DNA of 64,000 nt from Mytilus trossulus (GCF_036588685.1 NC_086375.1:52708955-52772954), one strand, 5' to 3'. Positions 49,811-62,300 are shown, counted from the stretch's first letter. The notes: a model not told the origin generated them from the sequence alone. Numbers and translations: made by a program.

Positions 49811-50779
49811 CGATTGTAATATGAGTTCAGGCAAACTGATAATGCTATCATATGTATGGCACTATCTTATTTTTGCTTTTTACTTATATTTTAACATGTA
49901 CACAATGTTCTTTAAAACACAAGAAACCTACAAACAACAATAATGCCTAAATGGTTTAAAAACTTCATTCATATCTGAAAAATAAGTTCTACTGATTCTA
50001 TAAATAAAGGAGAAAGTAATCATGGTAATGTTCTTCTATAAGTAAATCTGTCTTCTATAAATAAAAGAAAATCTGTTCAATGTTAAAACTTCATGTAAAT
50101 TTTATGCCTGCTAAGAACAAAGCCTTGCATTCATTTTATTAACTTAACATAAAACAAATTTATTACACATCCTTTTTAAACTTGTAATGTACAATGTATG
50201 TAGATGAATAATATTGATTTAATTATTGACACGATCACACCTAAGGAAAGCATTTGACTGTTTACCCAATGATCTTCTTTTTAAACTTATTAAAATAAAC
50301 CTCATGTACATCCAAACTAGATCTATTTAAATGTAATATCACAAAAAACAAAGTGTAATAAAAATAGGATAAAGAACTGTGTCTGGCACTCCTCTGGAAT
50401 CAGTTATCAAACCCTTAGGAAAAGTTAGTAAATCCTTTGTACATGTATCATGGTTCTAATCCAGAAAGTAGGAGACAAATCTAGAAAAAATCCAGCCAAA
50501 AAACTCCAAAACATTCACATAATACAGCCTTCAAACTAAACAGCAAAAGTATTTAGTGTGATGATGAGTTGAAACTTCTAGTTGAAACCATAGACTTAAA
50601 ACTAAATATCAATACACAATGTATCTAAAAAAATTGTTAAAAATCAGCACAATTAAATGTACTAGACTATCTAAACTTACCATTTATCTCTCATTCTTTC
50701 TTACCTCAGCCCTTATACAATAACATGGCACTTTTGCAGTGAACTCTTTTTTTTTTAGAAAAAAACAAAAAAGAAATTT
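49811..50779. other. Intergenic DNA, nothing recognised
   Basis: AT-rich. Two donor-like minus-strand sites near 50685 and 50703 lack a convincing open frame. Confidence 0.4.
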
Positions 50780-50892
50780 AGGTATGGGATTTGCTCATTG
50801 CTGAAGGAGCTATGGTGACATCTGGCTGTTTATTTCTGTGTCATTTGGTCTCTTGAGGAAAGTTGTCTCATTGACAATCATACCACATCATT
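50780..50892 (+). repeat. Dispersed repeat family C2 fragment
   Basis: Contains 'gatttgctcattgctgaagg' and 'gacaatcataccacatcat', the 3' part of the family seen at 15310-15665. Confidence 0.7.
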
Positions 50893-51192
50893 TTTTTATA
50901 CTAAGATTTATTAAAAATGGAACATTTAAATTGTAAATAAATCCATATGGATTTTATACATAATTTCATAAGAAAAATGTCAGTTTACTGGGTACTGACG
51001 GACCTAAAAGGGGGATCCATTCATGCTTCAGTGATTCCCTATATAATTAACCTAATTTTTCCAAAGAAAAGGGGGGGGGGGGGAGACAGCCTAGGTCCCC
51101 ATTGATCTGCCTATGCTTAAAATCTTAATTTGTTCTGATGTAAGCAATGACATATCTTGCTGCTTCAGAGCTAATCTTATCCACCTGCTTGA

Positions 51193-51385
51193 TATGGTTC
51201 TTCAGTGTTTCTCATTTTTATATATATTACTAGACTGTTGTTTTTTCCCTGTCTGAATGCTTTTTCACTAGTCATTTTTTGGGGCCCTTTATAGTTTGCT
51301 GTATGGTGTGAGCCAAGGCTCTGTGTTGGAGACTACACTTTGACCAATAATGGTTTACTTTTGCAAAGTGTGACTAGGATGGAGA
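51193..51385 (+). repeat. Dispersed repeat family C, copy 3
   Basis: Contains 'ttggggccctttatagtttg' and 'ccaaggctctgtgttggaga', matching the copies at 9359-9615 and 18555-19005. Confidence 0.75.
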
Positions 51386-51939
51386 GTGAGCTTTATCTTT
51401 ATTAATCTCATTCTTTTCATTTTCAAACAGATTTATAATGTTTTGCTGTCTTAAGCTATAACTAATAAGTTGTATTATTTTTGTGTTTCTACCAGTCATG
51501 GGTGCTTTTCTTTATTGTTTTTTGCAAACCTGTGTGAAATGTGTTGATATCTACATGTATGTCTAATTGCTTGAATATGTTTTATGAAATTATACTCTTC
51601 TATCTTTTTACCTTGCATCAATTTTGTTTGTATATATAAACAAAAAATATACATATACAAATGTTTTATGCTCTTAATATGTCTATTATCAGTGTCATTG
51701 GGAGCTTTATATACAAAATTAATACACATGTTGCTTTGCTAAAAAGATGCTGTATGCACTTTGTCTTGATTCATTTGTGCTGCTTGTTGGTATTTGCTGT
51801 TAAATGTTTGTTGCTATTAATATTTGTTTTTACTTCCATAACTTGTCATGTATGTTGTACACTTGGATTATTCAATACATGTTTCATTTTTATTTGAGCT
51901 ATTTATGTTAATATATACATTGTACATTGTAGACTATTA

Positions 51940-52205
51940 ATGCAACATGCTTGTTAGGTTCATTTTGATTGGATAAAGTGACGAAATCTCATGTCATCAA
52001 TTTGCAATAAACGCTATGAAATATTTGCGCCAACGTAGACGGTGTATGCCATATTTTAAATGTGTGATTTTATGTCTGTAAGTTTTATTAGAACATGTAG
52101 AATGGAGAAAGTAATATTGAATTTTAAGCTCGGGCGGCATCAATTGGTGATTTGATGCCGTCTGAGCTTAAAATACAATACAGTTGTAGATGTTATCTCC
52201 TAATT
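51940..52205 (+). mobile_element. Relative of the LTR-inserted hairpin MITE
   Basis: Runs from 'aatgcaacatgcttgttagg' to 'gatgttatctcc'. It matches, in reverse orientation, the 29432-29768 segment along its length, with a shorter hairpin ('ttttaagctcgggcggcatc' paired with 'gatgccgtctgagcttaaaa'). Its independent location supports this being a mobile family. Confidence 0.75.
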
Positions 52206-52596
52206 CATGTAATTATATTTCAGTCAGGTCAAGATTTCATGTCCTGTGTTTGATTGTTTATTCAACATGTCTTTAAATAAAGAATATTTTACTTATATTC
52301 TTGTAACCACTTTGGGTAACAATAGCCTTATCACTATTTGACCGCCATTACATTAGTCATTACTGGATATCACACAGGTTCCCGTAAAATTTTGACATCA
52401 TAAAACAAATATCTGCCGCCACAATAGAAAAGTGATTGCTGTGTGCGTCAAAAGATCAAGCGGCCGGTCAGCCAGGATTAGCGATAGGGTCTATTTATGG
52501 CCTGTTTATAGTATAATTGTAATATTGACACAAAGACAAAGCCAAAGTCTTAAACGCTGTCTATTTTAGTATTTATATTATTTATAGTATATATGA

Positions 52597-52758
52597 ACAG
52601 TCTTCACGATGAAGTATTAAATCTACAGGCCCAGAGCTCATTTTTTAATTTTTTTTAGTTAGATTCTGTTGGCCTGTAGATATGATTTTTACAGGCCCGA
52701 AAGCAATTCTACTATAATAGCCTGGGCTGCCAGGGCTGCCACTCAGCGTGAAGACTGT
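52597..52758. mobile_element. Small MITE with 12-bp TIRs
   Basis: 'acagtcttcacg' at 52597-52608 and its exact reverse complement at 52747-52758 bound a 162-bp segment with two 'acaggccc' motifs. The flanks 'atatatga' and 'ataatgaa' are only partly alike. hAT-like in style. Confidence 0.65.
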
Positions 52759-53109
52759 ATAATGAATGAATTAATCAAACAAAACAGTCTGACCATTGTG
52801 TTGATATTCTAGTATAAATTAATCTAAAATAAAGAAATATGGGGAAATTGACGCAGTTAATCGCTTTCCTGCAAAAATCCGAAGTATGTAAAACCGAAAA
52901 GTCCGAAAACGGAAAAGCCATGCTTCGTGGATTTCGTCTGATTTGATGGCGAATGAAACACTACCATAAGCATGGTAAGAACAAAGACGAGTTCCAAAAT
53001 GTGAAGTAAGTGCTTCTCTTTACGAAAACTGTAGTAATGCCTACCAATCGAATTTCTATTTCTGCATATTATTGTATCGCTTATAACATTTTTACAGACT
53101 CTCAATCTC

Positions 53110-54264
53110 CCTTGCCAAAATAAATTATGAGAATGCTACCTCCACACTGGAGAAGCAAGGTCATTGGCTTACCGTACTTTCCCGAAGTATTCCGTACACA
53201 ACCGATTGAGTTGTCCTCAGTTTACAAGATCTGATAGATCCTCGGATAGATCAAGTTAGACTAAATAGACATATAAAGTCTCTGGACTAAATAACTTACA
53301 AACTTCATTAGTTAATTCATATTTGATTAAAATATTTCCCTATACATGTATAACGGTTAACCAAGGATTTGTAGACTACAAATCCTAATTATACTCAAGA
53401 ACGAGAGAAGTATAAGGAACAACATCAAAAGATCGATGTAGGATTAAAAAAAAACTCAAATCAAATATATAGTTTGAGGGTGGGGGTTTCAACATTGCTG
53501 CAAGTTTTGATAATCCAAAATCGATTTTACATATATCCCTATTGGTCAATCAATTCTTTCCAAATCAAGTTAAGAGGGGTGTCACGGTGGGGGTCAGTGA
53601 AAAAACTATGTGAATTAAGTTTTTTTTTTTATCCTACATTGAACTTTTTATGTCGTCCCTAACTATGTCTCACGATCTTATTTTCATCATTGTTACTAGA
53701 GCTATGAGTGGCTTGTTGAATTCCATAAATTTCATAATTGAAGATAAAACAATTTGCAAGTTTGACTGAAATTTTAAAATGATCTGAATGTTGTTAACGT
53801 TTTCCTATTCCCCATGGTTAAGTGCCCTTTTTTATATACTGATTTTTATTGCATAAAACTGGAAACATTGTGGATACAAAGAACGCACGGGCGACTGACA
53901 GCCGGCCTAAATTTTGAGTACTCAGTTAATTTAAGTAGCGAGATATATCAATGATACGCATACGAAATAGAGTCAGGAAATTAAGGTTCTCAAAAAGCAT
54001 AATTTAATTGATCGAAAGGTTTACCAGGAACTTCAATGTACTCTGCTTTCTATACAGGTGGGTAATTTGATTTTAGTGTGTTTCTTTGTCTGGAAATTGG
54101 ATTTTGAAATTATCATAGAGAATATTGATATCATATATATGTTTTCATGCACAATTTTCTTTTACTTTTTATGTACCAACATAAAACATTAATGAAATGT
54201 ATGCGACTGTCAGGAGTGAGAGGTTTAGCTTGATATAAAACCAGGTTTTAATTCATCATTTTCT
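53110..54264. other. Intergenic DNA, nothing recognised
   Basis: No credible gene, no repeat matched elsewhere in the window. Confidence 0.5.
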
Positions 54265-54375
54265 ACCCAAGGAAATGCCTGTACCAAGACAGGGATAGGA
54301 CAGTTGTTTCCATGATTCGTTTGGTTTGTTTGCGCTTTAGACTTTCCCATTTGATCAAGGACTTGAGTTCAATAT
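54265..54375 (+). repeat. Dispersed repeat family F, copy 2
   Basis: Starts 'acccaaggaaatgcctgtac' and runs through 'gacagggataggacagttg' to 'ttgatcaaggacttgagtt'. Related to 28615-28725 and 62650-62805. Confidence 0.6.
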
Positions 54376-55177
54376 ATATTCAAGTTTTGTTATATTTTAT
54401 TTTGTTCATATATATATATAAATATGCCTAATCCGGCATTGTCCAATATATTTTTAATGGTCTTTATCCATAAAATATCATCATTGTGTGATATATAATA
54501 TATAATAAGAAAATGTTAACTACAATTAAATACATTAAATCACTCTTATACAATACAATATTAAGTATAACGCAGAGTCTGAAATTCATAAAATTGTTCA
54601 TTTCCAATGAAGTTAATTTTAACGCGATATCATAGATCATACATTCTGGATCTCCAATGTCGTAATAAAGGTAAATTAAAAAAAAACACTTTTATAACGC
54701 ACCTGTTTTATAAAGTGTAACTTTAAAATTATGATGCATGAATGTTAAAACGTAAAGCTCGTGTTGTCCCGTGTTGTATAAAGTAATTAAAAGCATCTGC
54801 AAGATAAATTGTTTTAATTAAATCAAGCAAACGAAACTAATGTTATTCTAAACAAATTAGTTATAGATAATTTAATCACATCAAGGCATATTGGAAATGT
54901 TAAATCCCAAAAATCAGTAATTAATTATGAACATATACAAATCTATGGAGCATAACGAGTTTAGATTTGTTTCTTTTTATAAAAACGTGTATTCAGTAAG
55001 AAATACTTATGTAAATATATCAAGGTATATAAAATACTAGTGAATCTTTTCATCTGATCCGTTTGGTGATCGTGTTTGAGCACGAATTTAACACCAGGTA
55101 TCGATCCTTGTAGTTTATATACACATTGAATAGACACAGGAGATTATGTGAAATTTATTTGATATATCATACGTATA

Positions 55178-55360
55178 CATTTTATTTTAGAGGAGTTTAT
55201 GTTTTGGAAAGTTTAAGAGAACTGTATACATGACAACATTTTTATTTTAAAGGAATTTATGTTCGGAAAAGTAACTATGAAAGTACAATATACATGACAT
55301 AATTTCATTTTAAAGGAATCTATGATTGGGAAAGTGTAAGAGAACTACATACTTGATAAA
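55178..55360 (+). promoter_or_regulatory. Three 61-bp tandem repeats with micro-uORFs upstream of the GPCR
   Basis: The units begin near 55178, 55239 and 55301 and end 2 nt before the GPCR ATG. Each contains 'attttaaaggaatttatg'-like sequence with an ATG that opens a tiny frame: 55199-55216 (MFWKV, stop), 55259-55297 (MFGKVTMKVQYT, stop) and 55322-55339 (MIGKV, stop). The shared start of these peptides reflects the repeat. If transcribed as leader, they would be upstream ORFs. Confidence 0.75.
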
Positions 55361-55362
55361 AT

Positions 55363-56466
55363 ATGGATACTTCCGTCAAACTTGGTGTCGGGATAAGTTT
55401 CACGCTGATTGCAGTTTTAGGATTGCTATTTAACATTTTATATGTTTTCGTTTTCATCAGAAGAAGACAACTTCGCCAACCAACTAAATACTTCTTATTC
55501 AGTTTAGCTTTAGTAGACATAATATCTATCACATTCTGGACACTGTTTAGTCTGATATCAGCTTTCCTGGGAGAATGGGGACTACCAACCGAGGTTTGCC
55601 AACTTCAAGAATTTACAATGTCTTTTTGTCTCCTGTTGAATATGCATACATTCATGCTGCTGGCATTAGAGAGGGCACTTTTCATATTAAAGCCATCTCG
55701 ACACAGTGAAATATGCATTAATACGGTAATTGTTATTATTCTAATTGCTATGTGGCTTTTTGATGCAGTTATTTCAATTTTTCCTTTTACCGGATGGGGA
55801 GAAATAACCTATTTTGAAAACCAATTTCAGTGTTCTATGGACTATGAAAAAAACACGCGACAAATGAGATTTGCAACAGCCGTCGCCGTAGGAATTCCGT
55901 TTTTAGTCATGGTTATAGCTTATGTTATCATATTCATTAAAATGAAAAAGTTACAAAAAGGAGTATCTGGAGGAGGCCAGATAATATTGGAACAAGCAGA
56001 TTGTGCGAACGGAGACAGCTACTCGGCTAGGCTTAAACGACAACAGCTGAAATTCCAGAATGCTGGAATGAAACGAAAGAAACCGATATTAGGAAGAGAA
56101 ATCGATAAAGATGGATTTGCTCGAGATGAAAGCTCAGATGAAGAAAATAAGACGTCAAAGGACACAGAAGGAGTTAAAAACATTTTTTATTTGTATAAAA
56201 GTGATGTGACATGGATCAAAACCTATCTCATCATAACGGTAACATATCTGTTGTTATGGATACCGTATATTATCATTACGTATGTTCAAACTTTCGACCG
56301 TTACCATGGGATTCCTGATGTTGTGTTTTATATTTTTGTTATTTTCACACATTGCACGGCATTTGCAAAACCAGTGGCTTATGTTATTCATAATGAAAAT
56401 TTCCGCAACCATTTTAAGAAAGCAGTTACCAAGAAGACCAAATACCGAAACTTTGAAAGAAATTGA
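55363..56466 (+). CDS. Opsin-like class A GPCR without retinal-binding lysine
   Basis: Intronless, 367 residues, ATG 55363 with an in-frame TAA at 55357-55359. Seven hydrophobic segments are visible at about 8-32, 43-68, 83-108, 118-140, 170-193, 285-308 and 318-341. Class A landmarks: N24 (1.50), D52 (2.50), C79 paired with C157, E102-R103 (ERA in place of DRY), W131, P179 and Y187, W299-x-P301, and KPVAY (336-340) in place of NPxxY. Opsin-like details: 'QLRQPTKYFLFSLALVDI' resembles the KLRTPLNY region, 'GWG...CSMDY' resembles opsin loop 2, and 'HNENFRNHF' resembles the opsin helix 8. At the Schiff-base position (7.43) I count H330, not lysine. Ligand unknown; it probably couples to G protein at the plasma membrane. 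The third loop (about 200-280) is long and charged. Confidence 0.85.
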   Translation: MDTSVKLGVGISFTLIAVLGLLFNILYVFVFIRRRQLRQPTKYFLFSLALVDIISITFWTLFSLISAFLGEWGLPTEVCQLQEFTMSFCLLLNMHTFMLLALERALFILKPSRHSEICINTVIVIILIAMWLFDAVISIFPFTGWGEITYFENQFQCSMDYEKNTRQMRFATAVAVGIPFLVMVIAYVIIFIKMKKLQKGVSGGGQIILEQADCANGDSYSARLKRQQLKFQNAGMKRKKPILGREIDKDGFARDESSDEENKTSKDTEGVKNIFYLYKSDVTWIKTYLIITVTYLLLWIPYIIITYVQTFDRYHGIPDVVFYIFVIFTHCTAFAKPVAYVIHNENFRNHFKKAVTKKTKYRNFERN

Positions 56467-56940
56467 CCTTATCTATTGTTGATCTTGTTATGATGTTGAC
56501 ATTGCAGATAAATATTTACATGAAAGAGGATTTGAATTTTAGTATGTTCTTTGCGTGGGTTGGAATTTTGCCAAGTTAGTTTAAATTTGATATTAAATCG
56601 AAATGTCCTTTTAAGATACAACATAAAGAGAAATTTATTTAAATCCCGAATTTAACACAGTAATAAGAAAGTTAACAACCGCCACGTGTGGTGAAAAATA
56701 GTAATTACGTTTTTAAAAACGTCAAATAGAGGTTCTGTATAATTAAGATCGTTATTCTGGTAACTTTAACTTGTACATTAGAAAAATCCAATACACCCAT
56801 ACATGTTGAAATAATTGTTCTAAACATGCACACTTTAACAAACACATCCCAATGATATATGAATGTAATGTTTATTTCTTTAATTTTTTTTATTCATTAC
56901 TTTGTTTTGGTGAGTTCTTTGGCAGATGTAGACATGTTTG
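56467..56940. other. Region downstream of the GPCR
   Basis: Probably holds the 3' UTR. The first clear AATAAA is at about 56951, inside a dispersed repeat. Nothing else recognised. Confidence 0.4.
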
Positions 56941-56944
56941 TTAA

Positions 56945-57115
56945 TTGAAGTAATAAATGTGAAAATGGAAATGGGGAATATGTTAAAGAGACAACTACCC
57001 GATCAAAGAGCAGATAACAGCCAAATGACACCAACGGGTCTTCGACCCAGCGAGAAAATCCCACACCTTGAGGTGGACCTAAGCTGGTCCCTAAATAAAA
57101 ATTTATACTAGTTCT
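56945..57115 (-). repeat. Dispersed repeat family D, minus-strand copy
   Basis: Begins 'atgtgaaaatggaaatgggg' and contains 'gttaaagagacaactaccc' and 'cagcgagaaaatcccacac', the reverse complement of the landmarks at 11170-11310. Confidence 0.7.
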
Positions 57116-57139
57116 GTGAAAACGGAATAACCGCGTTTC

Positions 57140-57480
57140 ACATATGCTATCGGATATGTTCTTTGCGTAGGAACTACAATACCCTTCCCTTTCATGCATG
57201 TGACCTACCGAATAAGACTATTTACCGGGTTTGTAATAACATGAGCAACACGATGTGTGCCACATGTGGAGCAGGATCTGCTGATCCTTACGGAGCACTT
57301 GAGATCACCCCAAGTTTTTGGTGGGATTTGAGTTGCTTATTCTTTAGTTTTCTATGTTTTGTCATGTGTACTATTATTTGTCTGTATGTCTTTTTTTCAT
57401 TTTTAGCCATGGCGTTGTCAGTTTATTTTTGATTTTTGAGTTTGTCTGCCCCTCTAGTATCTTTTGCCCCTCTTTTCCAA
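57140..57480 (+). mobile_element. Retroelement 3' tail, family B, copy 4
   Basis: Contains 'gctatcggatatgttctttg', 'gtgacctaccgaataagact' and 'gccatggcgttgtcagttta'. It matches the tails at 2625-2957 and 18280-18515 with no coding part preserved. Confidence 0.75.
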
Positions 57481-57984
57481 ACGCGAACAGTTAATCAACA
57501 GATAATATTTTTTAAAGGTACGTTCCTCTTTTCTTTTCGTCAATTCCAGTGGGAACCTGTACGACTTAAAGATTCTCAAAACTACTTTATATGAGTGATA
57601 TTGATTTTGTCTAAATAACCGATCATTATATCTCGCATTATATATGCACAAAAGACCAATACCTGTGAATTGTAATGCTCAAACAAAGCACATACATCTG
57701 ATATTTTACATATTTCATTATTTATGTGACAGAACATTGATGAACTATACGAAATACACACACCACTAACTGCTGTTTTCTTTATCAAATATTAAATATA
57801 CACATGCAGACACAGACAACCTATTTATTGATCTTCTTTTTGAGATGTTGTCTTTTAAAATGGCTGAATTCTCCGTTCAAGCAATAGTGTTATATTTTTT
57901 AAAGAGAGTTGGAGGCAACTTCAGCTCAGTAGTTGGTTCTTCGGTATTGAGAGGATTTGTAACTTTTTAAAAATTTCCCGTTGA

Positions 57985-58620
57985 CAAATTTAGAATTCAT
58001 TTAGAAACTGAGGTTACAACTTACTCAGGCAAAGTTTGCCTTAGATGGATACGATTTTATTTTAGGTCCATTTGGTGATGAAGTTCAAGGCGTATGTATT
58101 ATCCTCTGGTTTCAAAGGTTAAAATTTCAGAGTTCCGGTTAAATGTGGACCCATAAAGAGCGCTTCGGACGCACGACAGTTTAAAGAGTTTGATTTTACT
58201 TGTAATGAGACGATGCCACTGCTGGTTAACAAACTGTTGGCCCCAAAGGGTTACGTGAGCTCAATAGTCAGAGTTTTGGTGCGGAAATGATTTTTCACTC
58301 ATTTTAACATTTTAATCCTGTGGCTATTTATAGCTTGCTGTTCCGTGTTGTAGGCCATACTAGTGACTTATAATGGTAAACTTTTTTACAAGTTGTGACT
58401 TGGACATCTCTGGCTTTCTAATGCACTGGTTCCTGACGAGGGTGAACCCATTTTTTCATGAAGGTAAGTTAGGTAACACAGTAAAGCGCATCGGACGCTC
58501 GAAATTTATAAAGTGTGTCTCAGTTACTGGCACTGAGTTGATACCACTGCTTGTGAATTGTTATTTCTTTATACACCTCTGGCTTTCAATGTATAGATTT
58601 TAGCGTTCATAATGAAGGTT
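57985..58620 (+). repeat. Diverged repeat pair with a nested family C fragment
   Basis: 'acgatgccactgctggttaa' (about 58211) and 'ttgataccactgcttgtgaa' (about 58537) mark two diverged copies of one repeat, each preceded by an 'agcgcttcggacgc' or 'agcgcatcggacgc' motif. Between them, 58312-58402 is a family C fragment ('tatagcttgctgttccgtg'). The ORF at 58373-58603 is a shadow. Confidence 0.6.
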
Positions 58621-59327
58621 TTAACAAAGTTTTGCTAGCTATAAAGAAAAGTCAAATGATAAGTAATTTTCGCTCCGTTGATTGGTCTTTTGCGATAAAA
58701 GATTGCAAAGTTTAAATCCCTGTCAATAATGTGCTATTAAGAGATTTCATTTGTAATGTTGAAGGTCTTGTTGGTTGGCAGGCAAGCGAATCATGTGAAA
58801 GAGTTACAAAGAAAATAGAGGACTGTGATCACATTCTAAAAGTCCGCCATCACAGACTTATTCTCCAATTAACTTCCTGATCTGGGACATACACATATAC
58901 GTGATGTGACGTTTATAATTTTCAATTTATTTAAAAAAAAACACAACCCTGAAAACAAGTGTTCTTTCAGTATCACAGTTACTGAAATTGAAATACGGGT
59001 CAAGTGACCTCAATCTCAATCTAATGGCACATCAACCTATTCAAATGCCGGTATGTTTATCAAATAAATGTCAGATGACCACGAACATGTTGATGTGGAG
59101 GCATGGTTATTTCAACAGTATCATTATGACTTTGTTTAGGTAGCTTCATATGGACGTATATATATGCAAGCAAGATGACAAGGCATTTTTTCTAATTTTG
59201 TCCTTGCAAACAGAGCATTTTCTGATAAAAACCAGGAAAACGCCTACTATATATAAATGATTCTCGTAGAAGATTTATATATTTGAGGATTGTAACTTAG
59301 TTGTTTTGCAAATCAATTTCCTAGAAA
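58621..59327. other. 3' flank of the TIR receptor gene
   Basis: No further coding sequence recognised. A minus-strand AATAAA ('tttatt' on plus) near 58925 may be its poly(A) signal. Confidence 0.35.
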
Positions 59328-62300
59328 CTATACAGGTTGGTTCCTACGATCAGCCTGTTCATCATCCTGTTGAATGTTACGTACTATAGGTGTGTTCAGT
59401 GGTTCTGTATCTTCAGCCCCTTGTTGTATTTGTCCCGGTTTTGTTGAACAACACCAAACATTATTCTCGGTCTTTCTAGGCATCCGAAGTTTAAGTTTAC
59501 AGAAGAAATTTTCCTGTCGATATGTACTACAATTGTGTTTGGGTGGGTATTTGATTCTTACAAATGTTCTGTCAGTTTCTATAAATTCAAGTGGGCCTCC
59601 TCTTTTCGAAGCTTTTTCTACAACTGTAACAAGATTTGGACTGAAGTACTGTCTACATGCCACCAAACTTTCGAAAGTATTATTCGGATTAATTATTGAA
59701 TATTCCGAAGGATAAATAATTACCAAACTCTTACTATCTTGTGCAAATTCTTGTACCTTCTGCCATATAACTGTAAATAAAGCAAACTAGTTTATTCATT
59801 GATTGAATTTTAATATATTGTTTGAAGTGCAAAAAAACTTTAAATTTTCATACATAAAGGCAACAGTAGTATACCGCTGTTCGAAATTCATCAATCGGTT
59901 GAGAAAAAAAAATCCGGTTACAAACTAAAACTGAGGAAAACGCATCAAATATAGGGGGAGAACTACGACACAACAGAAACATAACATTTGAAATGTAACA
60001 CACAGGAACTAACTATAACATAACAATAGTAATTTTTCTGACTTGTAACAGGACATTTAAAAAAAAATGTAAGTTGAACCTGATTTTGTAGCATACCAAA
60101 CCACCCCTTTTTATGGCAATGTTAAATATAACGTTTAAATTACAACATTACATAACAGGACTACAATACAAATACATTGGATAGTCTATGGGCGTTAGTT
60201 ATTGTGAAAGAACACAATTTATTTAAGAAAACAAATCTAAAAGCGACATTCTAGCACTACAAATGTTCAAAAGTCTGAAAAGACCAACCGTTGTCTTGAT
60301 TTGCGTGACAAATAACCTCGACATTCTCAAAAAGTATGACTTTTGTTCTAATTTATTTTTAACATGCATACACATTTTTTTTAAAGGTTTTCAGGTGAAT
60401 AACAAGAAAAAGTAATCAGAAAAATTTATAAAACCAACTTATGGATACAACAATAGATATAACAATGTTTGTATCGACATGTTATTAAAAGCTGGAGAAA
60501 CGGGATGTCACCAAGAAATCTCCAGAACTTTCAGGGATTTACTAAATCACGTATTTTTCAATTCACTATACATTGATTGCTATTTTACGATTTTTTCCGT
60601 TGATCTTATGACATGATAATTCATTTCTCGGGAGCCCTGTAAAGTGATATGAACAATTATTGCAAAAAACACACCCCAATTATGGGCGTTCGTGCGTTGT
60701 CAATAAAACTAACAACGTAGCGACCACCGATAATCTATAAGTAACACATCAACAATTTTTCAACAATATAATCCGAAAAGGTTATAGTATGGGAACGAAC
60801 CCTAAATGTGCATAAATACATTTGATCTTACCAGTTCCACCAGTGATGCTTCCAGATATTTTGACATTATAACCGTCTGATTGTAACTTTTTTTGAATTC
60901 CTTCAGCAAGTTGTAAATCCTCGTCTTCATGAAGTATAAAGACATGGTAACTATTTGCACCTAATTTAGAAAAAAAGTATAAATAAAGGACTGCAGCATA
61001 ATCATTATGACAGTTATACAACTCACAATTATTCTATACTAAACTGAAGCAAATTTAATAGATAAAACTATAACAACACCATACACCAAACAAATTAGGA
61101 GCATCCACAAAATAAATTGGAGGATAATATACAGATTGTAAGGAACAGTTTGACTGCCATAACAAAAATGTAATTTCAACCGTTTGAAGGATCTGAATTA
61201 GATTGAAATTTATTTCTTCTAGTTGTCTGCCCATAGACTGTTATTTGTATTCCCGCGCTTCATGGGAAATAAACATTCGAAAAAGACGTGTTTCCCAGTT
61301 AAATATTTTTATCTTGCTTTGTCGACATGATATTATGTATCATAATGTGCAATTTAAATCAGCACATGGCACTGTCGTGTGGGTATTGAATTTGAACTTT
61401 AGTTTGGTTTATTAGTCTTATGTGTACAGGGTTGGGTAGTCTATGGGCGTTAGTAACTATAGAGGAACAAAATCTTATTTATGAAAACAATTTTAAAAGC
61501 GACACTCTATCATTTCAAATGTCCAAAACTCTGAAAAGACCACTCGTTGTCTCGATTTGCATGACCAATAACTCGACATTCTCAAAAAGTATGACTTTTG
61601 TCCTAATTTTTCTCGAAATTTTTTCACTCATATCAAATTTGTATGAAACTCGGCATGCTCTCGACATTTTGAATACTGTTAAATCTCGACGTTAAAATTT
61701 GTCTGGGAATTTCCCGACCGGTTTTTGACATTCTTTTTTTGTTGCTCAGTATGTGTTGACCATGTTGACATATTCTGAGCATTTTGAATTGTGTCTTGAT
61801 CTTACTTTTGGTCTCTTTTGTAGAGTTGTCTCATTTGCAATCATACCACATCTTCTTTTTCTTTATCTTTGAAATAAAGCTTTAGTATGAAATAAATCTA
61901 TAAGACATTGACTCTACATATTTGGTTCTTTTACCATCAAAATCTGTTAAAATTACTGGTCAATAAAACCTTTATTGGCTCATGCAGCAGCAAGGTTAAT
62001 CAAATATTACAAATTATATAAAACATAGTTTTTGATAAAATAAGAATTACCTTGGTCCATTAAATGCCAGTAAGGTATCCGTGAAAGGATAAACAGCTTT
62101 ATTCTGAAGTAAAACACCGCAGTGAAAACAAATACCAGTGTCAATATAACAACACATGGCGCAACTATTCCCTTTATTTCTTCCGCTGTTATCAAAGTCA
62201 TTTTCGTTATTTCCACACCTAAAAATTACAAATACGAATTTTGTTTTTAACATTCAGAATTTTCTTAAATGAAATAATATTTATAGATTTTATATTTGAA

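Noticed and set aside
52857..53105. Minus-strand frame with a hydrophobic stretch, possibly a first exon of a membrane protein
   Set aside because: No family resemblance, no clear downstream exon, and composition fits chance; it could equally be untranslated.
57163..57432. 89-codon open frame
   Set aside because: It lies wholly in the family B retroelement tail.
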